Assembly (NCBI GenBank): GCA_030248135.1
Contig: JASANC010000091.1
Span: 62,001 to 126,000, forward strand
Length of the DNA: 64,000 nt
Direction: 5' to 3'
Source: Theristus sp. LFF4_11
Taxonomy: Eukaryota; Nematoda; Chromadorea; Monhysterida; Xyalidae
A program made the position numbers and the translations under genes. How positions within the stretch are numbered: position 1 is the stretch's first letter; each line of letters opens with the position of its first letter. Below, piece after piece: positions 1 to 11,466 of this stretch. A model generated the notes under the pieces. That model had not been told where the DNA came from. It did not search any database and was given only the letters and a program-made list of their open reading frames with translations.

Positions 1-209
1 TGTTGAAAATGCAACTTTCCCTCTATGAAATGGACATAATTTCAATAAAACACGATTTTCGCTCTTATAGTTTTCCGGATCGTTCTGAAAATAGTCTAGA
101 TGAACTCAGCTCGACGAGACGCTTCGAACAAACCTAACTTGTAAAAAAAATTAAAAAATTTTTTTTTTTAATTTAAAAAAAAATCCGGATTTTTTTCCCC
201 CTAACCCTA
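1..209 (+). mobile_element. hAT-like non-autonomous element, right end only (copy 1)
   Basis: The sequence matches 955-1178 almost base for base and ends in CCCCTAACCCTA, the terminal repeat of the family described at 550-1178. Its left end and first target-site duplication lie outside the window. It is inserted into composite I, next to 'CGTTATA' of the head. Confidence 0.7.
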
Positions 210-549
210 CGTTATACCCCACGGGGTCCCCACCCCAGCGCGCTTTTTTTCAAATTTGCTCGCTGCCTCCAGCGAGCATAGTATAAGCCACAAACTTGGC
301 TCTGTGCACACGAAACGAACACCCAAAGTTGTGTTCTGAGCCGCAAAAAAAATTTCATCGGACGACTTTTCATGTTTTCATTTTCATTTCATCGGAATGT
401 CAAATTGAATTTTGACAATTTGATTATTTGCCTAAAAATTCGTGACAAACTGACAGGATTTGTTGTGAAAATATTCCAACCCGGCTCTCCAGAATCACCA
501 TTTTTTCAGGCTGTCCGCTCATTTATTTCATCAGATTGAGGATCGTGAC

Positions 550-1178
550 TAGGGTTAGGGGCTTTGAAAAAAAAAATTTTTTTATTTTTTTTCGTTTTTT
601 TTTTAAAAATTTGAAAAATTTTTCTTCTACTTTGCTCTGAAAATTCGATTTATGGCATAATTTTTTGAATTTTCTTCCCAACTTTGTGTGCTTAGGTAAA
701 TGTCATTATTTGGTCATTTTGACCGACGTACTGTTTTCGATACGATGATTTGAAGAGTGGGCTCTCGCCATGTGGCAGATAGCATAGCTGGTTGAACCTG
801 AACGTAAGTGTCTTGGGGGGGGGGCGACCGGGTCGACAGGGGTTGCCGACTTAGCTACAGCAAACAGGAATTTTTGAACACAGTCAAATTTTGGTAATTT
901 TCTAAAGAGGAACAACTAAGAACGGTTCAATATTCAAGTACACGTCGAAAATTGTCCTGTTTTACTGTTGAAAATGCAACTTTCCCTCTATGAAATGGAC
1001 ATAATTTCAATAAAACACGATTTTCGCTCTTATAGTTTTCCGGATCGTTCTGAAAATAGTCTAGATGAACTCAGCTCGACGAGACGCTTCGAACAAACCT
1101 AACTTGTAAAAAAAAATTTTTTTTTTAATTTTTTTTTTAATTTAAAAAAAAATCCGGATTTTTTTTCCCCTAACCCTA
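550..1178 (+). mobile_element. hAT-like non-autonomous element with telomere-like ends (copy 2, internally deleted)
   Basis: The element starts TAGGGTTAGGGG and ends CCCCTAACCCTA. It is flanked by a perfect 8-bp direct repeat, ATCGTGAC, at 542-549 and 1179-1186. An 8-bp duplication is typical of the hAT superfamily. Compared with the ~1 kb copies at 3265 and 5847 it lacks about 400 bp of the interior. Homopolymer A/T runs lie just inside both ends. There is no coding capacity. Confidence 0.85.
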
Positions 1179-2204
1179 ATCGTGACACAGAAAAGAAGAC
1201 AATCGAGACTAGTTGTAGGGATTGTGAAGGGGAGGTGTTTTTGGTTTAAAAACGTGGTGTCGTTTTTTCCATGCAATGAATGTAGCAGTTTTAACGCAGT
1301 TCACTCAAAACTGGACGAGGAATTTGCAAAAAAATAACAAAACAGTTCTGATCCCGCTTTAACAATTGGTTCATTGGCTCCGCCACCAAACTTGTTTATT
1401 ATTGATCAAAAATTGTTCACATTGTGTTCTTCTGCTCTGTGCTTTGAACGCGCTGCAGCGGCCAGCGGCGGCACGCTCTTTTCATGTCTGAAAGCAAAAT
1501 TCATCGACGACGTCGTCGCCGTCAATCGATGAATAACGACTCTTCTAATATTTCGACCAATGCAAATTTTTGGAATCAAGTAGTTTTTGATTTAGATTTT
1601 TTTTCGGTGTGAAAACAATAAAAACAAACCGCTGAACAACAAAAAAACATGATTTTTTCTGAATCCCGTTCCCAGGGTGCGGAGCGTGAGGAGCCGACCA
1701 ATCAGCGAGTTGCATATATTAGTGTGATAGACTGTACGCTGTAGACACGAAAAACCTATTCTGAAAACAGTGTTACTTTTTTTCTTGGTTATGGTATTTT
1801 TTTTTCAGGTATGTAATCAACATGTGTTCGCCCTTTCAATTTTTACCTGCGACACTTTCACAGTCGAACAAAATGTTTCCTGGGGTAATTTCATCCGTAG
1901 ATTTTGCTCTTTGGGTTAATTTTTTGCCCCGACCTTGTTTTTGGGTAAAAATTGGGTATTTTTAAAAGTTCGCAGGGTTTTCACCTGGTTTTAAGTGTTA
2001 GCTCTTTCAATTTTTAGCTGGAACACTTTCACAGTTGAACAAAAATGTTTCCTGGGGTAGTTTCATCCGTAGATTGCCCGGGCACTTTTTTGGGTGAAAA
2101 TTGTGCATTTTTTGAAAGTTCGTTGCATTTTGACTGGATATCAGTTTTTCACTGTTACAAATTTTGTCTGAGCAACGAAAAATAACAGGAAAAACGTCTA
2201 GTCC

Positions 2205-3240
2205 GTGGGAATTCAATGCGCTAATCACGGATTTTGGGTTAGTTTTCTTACGTGAGCAACTCTAGATGCTGAATCGTGACGATTTCGGGCGAATCGGCCG
2301 TGGTAATTGGCGAAATCGGTCCAGAAACGAAAAAAAAGAAAAGGGTGTTTTCCAGGGTAATTCAATGCGCTGATCACAGATTTTGGGTTAGTTTTCTTAC
2401 GTAAGCAACTCTAGATGCTGAATCGTGACGATTTCGGGCGAATCGACCGTGGAAATTGGCGAAATCGGTCCAGAAACGAAAAAAAAGAAAAGGTTGTTTT
2501 CCAGGGTAATTCAATGCGCTGATCACGGATTTTGGGTCAGTTTTCTTACGTGAGCAACTCTAGATGTGGAATCGTGACGATTTCGGGCGAATCGGCCGTG
2601 GAAATTGGCGAAAAGGGATGTAGAAACGAAAAACAAGAAAAGGGTGTTTTCCAGGGTAATTCAATGCGCTGATCACGGATTTTTGGTTAGTTTTTTATGT
2701 GAGCAACTCTAGATACTGAATCGTGACGATTTCGGGCGAATCGGCCGTGGAATCTGGCGAAATCGGCCCAGAAATGAAAAACAAAAAAACGGTGTTTTCC
2801 ATGGTAATTCAATGCGCTGATCACGGATTCTGGATTAGTTTGCTTATGTGAGCAATTCTAGGTACTGAATCGTGACGATTTTGGGCGATTCGCCGTAGAA
2901 ATTGGCGAAATCGGTCTAAAAAGGAAAAACAAGAAAACTGTGTTTTCCAGGGTAATTCAATGCACTGATCACGGATTTTGGGTTAGTTTTCTTATGTGAA
3001 CAACTCTAGATACCGAATCGTGACGATTTCGGGCGAATCGGCCGTGGAATTTATCATCGGAATCGGTCCAGAAATGAAAAACAAGAAAACGGTGTTTTCC
3101 ATGGTAATTCATTGCGCCGATCACGGCTTTTGGGTCAGTTTTCTTTTGTGTGCAATTCTAGGTACTGAATCGTGACGATTTTGGGCGATTCGCCGTAGAA
3201 AGAGCATAGGCGAAATCGGCCTAAAAACGAAAAATGAAAA
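2205..3240 (+). repeat. ~150-bp satellite array S1
   Basis: About seven tandem monomers of roughly 148-150 bp. Each carries TGATCACGGATTTTGGGTTA, then the perfect palindrome AATCGTGACGATT, then GGGCGAATCGGCCGTGG. Divergence rises towards the right end, where the last copies change CGATTTCGGG to CGATTTTGGG. This is the same family as the arrays at 4628, 18122, 31236, 43193 and 53300. Confidence 0.95.
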
Positions 3241-3264
3241 GCCTGAGTTGTCCGGGGTTTAGAA

Positions 3265-4323
3265 TAGGGTTAGGGGGAAAAAAAAATCCGGATTTTTTTT
3301 TTTAAATTAAAAAAAAAATTTTTTAAAAAAAAAAATTTTTTTTTACAAGTTAGGTTTGTTCGAAGCGTCTCGTCGAGCTGAGTTCATCTAGACTATTTTC
3401 AGAACGATCCGGAAAACTATAAGAGCGAAAATCGTGTTTTATTGAAATTATGTCCATTTCATAGAGGGAAAGTTGCATTTTCAACAGTAAAACAGGACAA
3501 TTTTCGACGTGTACTTGAATATTGAACCGTTCTTAGTTGTTCCTCTTTAGAAAATTACCAAAATTTGACTGTGTTCAAAAATTCCTGTTTGCTGTAGCTA
3601 AGTCGGCAACCCCTGTCGACCCGGTCGCCCCCCCCCAAGACACTTACTTTCAGGTTCAACCAGCTGTGCTATCTGCCACATGGCGAGAGCCCACTCTTCA
3701 AATCATCGTATCGAAAACACGTACCATGATTTCGCGATCACGTTGCGGGCAACTGACAGACGCAAGTTTAACACGTTAGTTTAGCTCAGCACGCAAGTTT
3801 TAACATGTGGCCATGTTATCGGGTATCTGAAAAACGGTCGTGTGATGTGGTATTAACCAACATCTCCGCTCCAATTGTTTAACAATATATCGCACAACTC
3901 CATTGTGGACCTATAACATACGCCAATCAACAAAATATCATGTTCATCTCATGGCCTACCACCGACTGAAAAAACATGTTCTAAGTTGCAAGAAAACGAT
4001 TTCTGAAACGATATTTCAATTCAGTTAAGTCATTTCAACGCTAAAAATTGACTCTAGAAGTCATCCAAATCGAAAAACATGGAGTACGTCGGTCAAAATG
4101 ACCAAATAATGACATGTACCTAAGCACACAAAGAAGTTGGGAAGAAAATTTGGTTTGAACTTTCAAAAAATTATGCCATAAATCGAATTTTCAGAGCAAA
4201 GTAGAAGAAAAATTTTTCAAATTTTTTTTTTAAGTTTGAAAAAAAAATCCAAATTTTTTTTTTAAAAAAAAAACGAAAAAAAAAATAAAAAAAAAATTTT
4301 TTTTTTCAAAGCCCCTAACCCTA
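3265..4323 (-). mobile_element. hAT-like non-autonomous element (copy 3, full length ~1.06 kb)
   Basis: The ends are TAGGGTTAGGGG and CCCCTAACCCTA, with an 8-bp target-site duplication GTTTAGAA at 3257-3264 and 4324-4331. The unoccupied site is visible at about 19470 in composite II, as a single GGGGTTTAGAAGAATG. That confirms the element ends and shows it inserted after the composite spread. Orientation is opposite to the copy at 550. Confidence 0.9.
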
Positions 4324-4627
4324 GTTTAGAAGAATGTGTGACCAACGTATTGTGATTTTGGTCCGACCTTCGGGGCTTATGTAAAAGTCACTCTAAGTGT
4401 TCGCCCTTTCAATTTTTAGCTGGAGCACTTTCACAGTTTAACAAAAATGTTTCCTAGGGTAATTTCATCCGTATTTTCTAAAAATTTATTTTATTTTTTT
4501 GCCCGGGGACTTTCTTGAGTCAAAATTGTGCATTTTTGAAAGTTAGTAGCATTTTGACTCAGTATCAGTTTTTCACTCTTACAAATTTTGTCTGAGCTAC
4601 GAAAAATAATAGGAAAAAGGTCTTGTC

Positions 4628-5222
4628 CGTAGGAATTCAATGCGCTGATCACGGATTTTTGGTTAGTTTTCTTACGTGAGCAACTCTAGATGTTAAATCG
4701 TGACGATTTCGGGCGAATCGGCCATGGAAATCGGCGAAAACGGTCCAGAAACGAAAAACAAGAAAAGGATGTTTTCCAGGGTAATTCAATGCGCTGATCA
4801 CGGATTTTGGGTTAGTTTTCTTACGTGAGCAACTCTAGATGCTGAATCGCGACGATTTCGGGCGAATCGGCCGTGGAAATCGGCGAAAACGGTCCAGAAA
4901 CGAAAAACAAGAAAAGGGTGTTTTCCAGGGTAATTCAATGCGCTGATCACAGATTTTGGGTTAGTTTTCTTACGTGAGCAACTCTAGATACTGAATCGTG
5001 ACGATTTCGTGCGAATCGGCCGTGGAAATCGGCGAAAACGGTCCAGAAATGAAAAACAAGAAAACGGTGTTTTCCATGGTAATTCATTGCGTCAATCACG
5101 TCTTTTGGGTCAGTTTTCTTACGTGAGCAATTCTAGGTACTGAATCGTGACGATTTTGGGCGAATCGGCCCTAGAAATAGCATATGCGAAATCGGCCAAA
5201 AAACGAAAAATGAAAAACCTGA
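4628..5222 (+). repeat. ~150-bp satellite array S2
   Basis: About four monomers of the AATCGTGACGATT satellite, preceded by a single ~172-bp unit (4398-4560) and followed by the conserved linker that leads into the long-inverted-repeat module. The presence of both S1 and S2 in composite I suggests an internal duplication or two abutting copies. Confidence 0.9.
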
Positions 5223-5274
5223 GTCGAACTGTGATTTTGGTCCGACCTTTGGGGCTTATGTAAAAGTCAGAATA

Positions 5275-7339
5275 TTATCTAAAAATGCGGGAGACGCATA
5301 TAAAAGGAGGAATATGGCCTTGTGTAAGCAGTGAAAGACTTGGCTCGACAACGCTTTTCAAGTCTCTAATGTGGTACACACGGATACAAGTACATAAGAG
5401 TCATATTTTTGCGCCGCGTTTGTTTGTTGTTTTTTTGAAGCACGCCCCCCACTGATTCCGGAAACCCGAAGGTACCAAACTCCGGTGGGATTGGGGAATG
5501 GACGGCTCACCATCCCGTGGAACCAATACCCTCGCCACGTGAGGGGGACAGCCTCTAAGCCCCGCTCTGTCTTGGCGGGCACCAGTGATCTTAGCCCGAT
5601 TTCGGTTTCGGTGGCCTGCGGTCGCTATGTCCCCGGAGGGCAGCGAATCCGAAACTTCGTTTTCGTTTTGCTGAAAAGCGTAAAACTTTGAAGTTATTTT
5701 ATAATTGTCCTCTTCGATTTAATCTAAAATCACGCCTTGTGCGAAATTCTGTAAATTCTGTGCAAAAACAGAAAAATCAGAGATTGCAAAACATTGTTGC
5801 ATGTAGCTTTTTCGTTGTTGTTAACGTACGCACCGCTGTGTACACATAGGGTTAGGGGGAAAAAAAATCCGGATTTTTTTTTAAATTAAAAAAATTTTTT
5901 TTTAAATTTTTTTTACAAGTTAAGTTCGTTCGAAGCGTCTCGTCGAGCTGAGTTCATCTAGACTATTTTCAGAACGATCCGGGAAACTATAAGAGCGAAA
6001 ATCGTGTTTTATTGAAATTATGTCCATTTCATAGAGGGAAAGTTGCATTTTCAACAGTAAAACAGGGCAATTTTTCACGTGTACTTGAATATTGAACCGT
6101 TCTTAGTGGTTCCTCTTTAGAAAATTACCAAAATTTGACTGTGTTCAAAAATTCCTGTTTGCTGTAGCTAAGTCGGCAACCCCTGTCGACCCGGTCGCCC
6201 CCCCCCCCAAGACACTTACTTTCAGGTTCAACCAGCTATGCTATCTGCCACATGGCGAGAGCCCACTCTTCAAATCATCGTATCGAAAACACGTACCATG
6301 ATTTCGCGATCACGTTGCGGGCAACTGACAGACGCAAGTTTAACACGTTAGTTTAGCTCAGCACGCAAGTTTTAACATGTGGCCATGTTATCGGGTATCT
6401 GAAAAACGGTCGTGTGATGTGGTATTAACCAACATCTCCGCTCAAATTGTTTAACAATATATCGCACAACTCCATTGTAGACCTATAACATACGCCAATC
6501 AACAAGATATCATGTTCATCTCATGGCCTACCGACTGAAAAACATGTTCTAAGTTGCAAGAAAACGATTTCTGAAACGATATTTCAATTCAGTTAAGTCA
6601 TTTCAACGCTAAAAATTGACTCTAGAAGTCATCCAAATCGAAAAACATGGAGTACGTCGGTCAAAATGACCAAATAATGACATTTACCTAAGCACACAAA
6701 GAAGTTGGGAAGAAAATTTGGTTTGAACTTTCAAAAAATTATGCCATAAATCGAATTTTCAGAGCAAAGTAGAAGAAAAAATTTTCAAATTTTTTTTTAA
6801 GTTTGAAAAAAAAAATCCAATTTTTTTTTAAACGAAAAAAAAATAAAAAAAAATTTTTTCAAAGCCCCTAACCCTATGTACACACCAGCACCAGTGACAA
6901 AAAGGAGTTGTCTTCCATTGATTTTCATCTTTTTTACCGGTGTCAACTTCAACTAGTGTGGCAGGATAAACCGTCTGTCCCGTGAGTCATTGCCTTTGCC
7001 ACAGGAGACCTTGCGTTCCGCAATGCTTCTGCGATACAATTTGTCCTGGACAAACCAGTGTCAGCGAGCTAAAGTCTGATTGTTATTTTAGTAGTTTTAG
7101 TGGTCGCTAAATGCCCGAAATCCGCAAATGTGAAAGTTTCATTTGTCTACAATACAAAGTACGAGGGTTGCAATGTGCAACCGAAATCATAAATAAACGG
7201 CGCAAAAATATGGCTCTTATGTACTTGTATACGTGTGTACCACATTAGAGACTTGAAAAGCGTTGTCGAGCCAAGTCTTTCACTGCTTACACAAGGCCAT
7301 ATTCCTCCTTTTATATGCGTCTCCCGCATTTTTAGATAA
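5275..7339 (+). mobile_element. Long-inverted-repeat module T1 (with nested hAT-like element)
   Basis: It begins TTATCTAAAAATGCGGGAGA and ends with the reverse complement, TCTCCCGCATTTTTAGATAA. About 140 bp at each end are inverted copies, ending near 'CATATTTTTGCGCCG'. Between them, about 5445-5480 matches the 3' part of the SINE at 35264 (GTACCAAACTCCGG region). Without the nested element at 5847-6876 the module is about 1.03 kb, the same as its copies at 19545, 30178 and 44735. It ends 190 bp upstream of the ATP5F1C start codon. Confidence 0.85.
5847..6876 (-). mobile_element. hAT-like non-autonomous element (copy 4, ~1.03 kb)
   Basis: The ends are TAGGGTTAGGGG and CCCCTAACCCTA. The 8-bp target-site duplication is TGTACACA, at 5839-5846 and 6877-6884. 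The empty site (GCTGTGTACACACCAGC, single copy) is present at about 20110 in module T2. It is nested inside module T1 and in the same orientation as copy 3. Confidence 0.9.
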
Positions 7340-7529
7340 TTTAAAAAATCTTCATCTTGTATTTGTATCAGCAACGACGTTTGAGTTTCGGGTTTCCGAG
7401 ATTTTTTTCACGAGAAGACAGTCACTTTGGTTTCGTAGCCGACAAGAAATAATTTCGATCTGGTGACGGTCGCTGCCGCGCGTGACGCGACGACGCCACT
7501 CGACACAGTCGGTTTCGTCAGGCACCGAA

Positions 7530-10500
7530 ATGTTGGCGCGCACCAGTCAATTTTGCACTGGCGCCATTTTGCCGGTGGCCGGCGTCCAGTTGGCGAAACG
7601 AAACTTTGCCACCTTGAAAGACAGTCGGTTTTTTTGTGTTGTTTGAGATGGTTTCTTCAAGGGTTAAGATTAGGGTTGCTTGCAATAGATTTGCCAAATT
7701 TATTAAATCTAGATAGGCAGTTGAACATCAATCGTTTGCTGTTTATTTTACTTGCAGTCAACACTCGACTGAAAGCGATCAAGAACATTAAAAAGATCAC
7801 TGAAACAATGAAGCTCGTGTCGGCGGCGAAATACGCAAAGTCGGAGCGCGAATTGCACCCGGCGAAATCGTACGGCACTGGCGCGAAAGGTTGGACAGTT
7901 TCACGATGCCGGTCCGCTTTTCTGTCTGAAATAGTAAAGAACGGAACGCGTTTTTTAGTTTTAACCGACAAATGCGCGGATCGTTCTGTTGTTGGTGTTC
8001 CGCAATGTTTTTGTTCTTGCATTGCCTTTTCCAACCAAATAGGGATGGCACGGAAAAGAACCCGTTTTTTTCATGAAAAAAAACCGGTTTTTAACCGTTT
8101 TTTATGAAATAAGCCGTTTTTTACCGGTTTCTTTTCACGCCAAAAGTGAAAAACCGGTTTTTTACCGACAGAAAATCTGAATTTTCAGTCGTCGAAACAA
8201 ATCCGAATTTTTAGTCGTCGAATCAACCACTCAGTTGTGTTGTTGAGTTCTGATGCCTGTTGGTGACTAGAACGCCGTTGATTGTTGTTCACAAAACCGA
8301 CAAGAACAGGTTTTAGCCAGCTTTTCTTGCTCAATTGTGTGTTTGGCAAAATCCAGAGCAATATTCTGAACCAAAACCAATTTTAGAGATAAACGTCCTG
8401 TTTTAAAACCGTGAAAAGAAACCGGATTCTTGTCTGTTTTACGGACTGTTTTACACCCTCTCTTCTGCGTACTCAAATAAACCAGCAAGCAATGAATTTG
8501 CGGAGTTTCCAGTGTGTCTCGTTGAGTTCTCTAAATCTACCACTCGTTTTCTTTTTCTCATCGTCAGACCTTTTTCAGTTCCGATCAGTGTTCATTTCTT
8601 GAACTTGTCCTTCAGAGTACCCATAGTCCGTTTCTCCAAACGAACATTATAAGTGTTCAGTATTCACATCTCGTGCAGCACTTTCCGGTTATTCGCGCAT
8701 TTCTGCAACATGTTCTGACAGTTTACTAGTATCGTTGCAGCATTTTCTGACGCTTTGGGTGCATATTCTAACGTGTTGCTTGTTGCTGCATTTCGCAAGT
8801 TCTGCTCGCATCTGTGCAGCATTCTACTCGGCGACCGGCGCCGACGCGGCCGAGGACCACAAGAAGGCGTACCTGGTGATCGCGGTCACCAGCGACCGCG
8901 GCCTCTGCGGCTCGGCGCATTCGAGCGTCAGCAAATTCGTGCAGAAGACGGTGCGCGAACTGCCGTCCGATGTGACGCCCTACATCGTCTGCATCGGCGA
9001 CAAGTCGCGCAGCGTCATATCGCGGTAAGACCCGTGCAACGGTGACCGGGCTCTTTGGTATCCTGGCAGGTGCTCCCTGGGCATGCGCCTTACATGCAGC
9101 GGCGCTGAACGCGTACCATTTGTCTTGGAGCTCGCAGGAAAAGCAGCCATATGACTGCCATTTGCAGCTCTCGGCGCAATGCCGAGCGGATATGAGCTTC
9201 ACAATACTCGCCAGCCGCAAAAAAAAACAGCCCCAAACCGCCACTTCCCATTACTTATTGCAGTTATTTCGGGAAGAACATTGTGATGTCGATGAATGAA
9301 ATCGGTCGTTTGCCACCGACGTTCAATGACGCGCGTACGATCGCGGAGGCGATAATGGACAGCGGCGTTGACTTCACGCAGGGCCACATCGTGTTCAATA
9401 AGTTTCGGTAAGCTGCTAGCTCCGCTCCAACCGCCCCCAGTGGTTATTTTGTCATATCTTCCCCGTGCCAGAGAGTTATCTCGTCAAAACTTCCCCGGGC
9501 GCTTGCATCACAAATGTGCGAAAGTGCCGCTGTTTCGAAAGGCGTCAGCTGCTTATATTAAGATAATCGTGGCGTGGCTGGCAACGGACCGTTTCGAACG
9601 GAAATTTCAAATTACTGTTGCCTAACAGTGTTTTCATTGCTTATTGTTGTGCTTTACATTCTTCAACTTCGCTGAAAACAATACATACACTGTGGCAAAA
9701 TTCTGTGCGTGTCGGCTTCGAAAGCCTTAATTGGAAGAGATCATGTCGAGAAAACTTGGTTTTGGTTGTGAACACAGAACACAACGGGGATGTTATGACC
9801 CCGTACGGAAAAGCTTTGACCTGACACATTGGCGTTTGTAAACAAACGATTTGCATTGAACCAGTTGATGTAGAAAATGTCGCAAAATTCCCCTTGTCGC
9901 ACGCAAGTAAAACGACAAAGACAATTGAATGTAACACCAAACGTCACTGACGCCGTGTGATTACCCACTCAGCACGGTGGTGTCGTTTCGAACGATTTCG
10001 CAAGATTTCCTCTCATTGGACGGGATCGCTCAGTCGGAGAAGCTCTATCAGTACGACAGCGTCGACAACACGGTGCTCCGTGAGTACGCCGAGTACAGTC
10101 TGGCATCGTTGATCTATTACGCGTTGAAAGAGGCGAACTGCAGTGAGCAGAGCGCACGGATGACTGCCATGGATGCTGCCACTAAGAATGCAGGTGCGCT
10201 GCCGGCTTGCTTGTTTTGGTGAAGTGTCACCACCACTACCAACACTCTTTACCAACGTAAACGTGTGCGAACATTGACCAGAATCAGCGAACACGTTTAA
10301 AAACATTTTAGTTCCATTAAATTTGACGGCCAGGGTGAGCTGGCGATCAAAACGCGGTGCTTCACTGAACTTCACATTTCAGACCTTTCTTCACTGAACA
10401 GCATTTATTGCGCGTATTTTCAGTGCTATTGACACCCATTGTGGGGCAATTTATTTTCGGACACTAAAATTTTTGCCAGACACGGAAAAATTTGAGTTTA

Positions 10501-10817
10501 GGTATCAACGGACACCAAAGGTGTTTTGAAAAAAAATCCTGATTGTTGCGTTGCGTAGCCCACAAGCAAACACATACGTGCTGGGGTGCTTTTTTATGAA
10601 TGGATAACTGACGTGAACTGAATTGAAAAACGTTTCCATTGTCAGGTGTTGTGCCATTTTGCTCCACCACAAGTTCTTGCACTTGCATGTTTCTGTTTTT
10701 TTATTATTTTTTTCAGAAGAGATGATTGACAAGATGACGTTGCTGTACAATCGCACGCGACAAGCGGTGATCACAACTGAATTGATTGAAATCATTTCTG
10801 GCGCAACCGCTTTGTAA
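7530..10817 (+). CDS. ATP5F1C: Mitochondrial F1-ATP synthase gamma subunit, 6 exons
   Basis: Encodes the central rotor stalk of F1Fo-ATP synthase in the mitochondrial matrix. Exons: 7530-7623, 7758-7889, 8820-9024, 9264-9407, 9973-10193, 10717-10817. All junctions are GT-AG with matching phases, giving 298 aa, the length of the human protein. Residues 1 to about 25 form a basic, hydroxylated presequence (MLARTSQF...[10 protein letters not shown]). Diagnostic blocks: [52 protein letters not shown], and the C-terminal helix [19 protein letters not shown]. The exon 1 donor (GACA|GTCGGT) is the only one restoring LKDINTRLK. The start is chosen because it gives the presequence; a TTTCGTCAG acceptor ends 8 nt upstream, so the 5' leader may be spliced. 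A MITE lies in intron 2. The gene appears intact. Confidence 0.95.
8041..8432 (+). mobile_element. hAT-like MITE, AGGGATGGCACGG family (copy H1)
   Basis: Lies in intron 2 of ATP5F1C. It begins AGGGATGGCACGGAAAAG and is rich in the palindrome AACCGGTT. It is closely similar to 20728-21118 over most of its length (for example TCTGATGCCTGTTGGTGACT in both). The right terminal repeat is degraded, so the end is approximate and the target-site duplication is not evident. Confidence 0.7.
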
Positions 10818-11301
10818 TGAGTCGGACATTTTGAACGTTTGTAGATTGGGCCAATGTTTGGCCATTTTTTGTTTATTTGTAGGTATGCTTTTCCTCCAAC
10901 GAGAGTGTGTTTTTATTTCAGCATTTTCCTGTTCTTGACTGCTAGTTTATGTGGAGTTTTGTCTGTCGATTTGACTTCTAGGACAGGTTTTGTCTTCGTT
11001 TGAATGGCGTTAAACAGTGATAGTCAAATTTGTTACGTTAAGTTAGTTATGTGTTGTTGTTTTTTTGTCGCAACTGCCATTTATTAGTACGAAAAAACTT
11101 ATTTTGGCAAATTGAGTGAGTGGCCTGCAAAAAAATTGATACCCAACACAGAGTTTACATAATTTGAAAGACTTCTGATCTGTTTTTCCGGTAGCGTTTC
11201 GGTGATTTGATAGTCAAAAAGGGTCAGAACAAAGTGGTCTGAAATTGCGTCTTTGAAGCAGTGTTCTTAAGTATTTTTGTTTCTTATGTGATTTGTGATT
11301 G

Positions 11302-11307
11302 AATAAA
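11302..11307 (+). terminator. Candidate poly(A) signal of ATP5F1C
   Basis: AATAAA lies 485 nt after the ATP5F1C stop and 160 nt before the XPO4 start codon, followed by a T/G-rich stretch. The 650-bp gap between the two genes holds no other recognisable feature. Confidence 0.45.
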
Positions 11308-11466
11308 AAATAATCTTCACTTCACTTGGTGGGTTGTTGCATTGATTGTGAAAATATCGTTGTTTGAAAACGACCGGCAATTTTATTGTTGACCGAAAAC
11401 GATTGACATTTTTGTTGAATTGTTGCGGAATGAAACTTGGTTGTTTGAACTTTCAGAACGGCCAAA

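Larger units (their letters stand above)
1..7339 (+). mobile_element. Composite repeat element I (mosaic, left end outside window)
   Basis: This repeat block has the same order of parts as four other copies in the window. A head remnant (about 210-365) shares the 'GCGCGCTTTTTTCAAATTTG' stretch with 17333 and 42577. It is interrupted by about 1.3 kb of other sequence (about 370-1735) and resumes at 'GTAGACACGAAAAACC'. Then come ~172-bp repeats (about 1830-2150), satellite arrays (2205-3240 and 4628-5222), the linker ending 'TTATGTAAAAGTCAGAAT', and the long-inverted-repeat module (5275-7339). Three 8-bp-TSD elements are inserted within it. No transposase-like reading frame is visible, so it looks non-autonomous. 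Confidence 0.7.

Noticed and set aside
550..561. Interstitial telomere repeats (TAGGGTTAGGG)
   Set aside because: They occur only as the ends of elements with 8-bp duplications and never as tandem arrays.
3537..3779. 80-aa frame repeated (as 69 aa) at 706-915
   Set aside because: Both lie in the hAT-like element. The frame is broken differently in each copy by the C-run length and shows no transposase similarity.
7463..8107. 214-aa single frame over the start of ATP5F1C
   Set aside because: It reads through intron 1 and part of intron 2. The conserved residues are only those of exons 1 and 2, and splicing restores LKDINTRLK.
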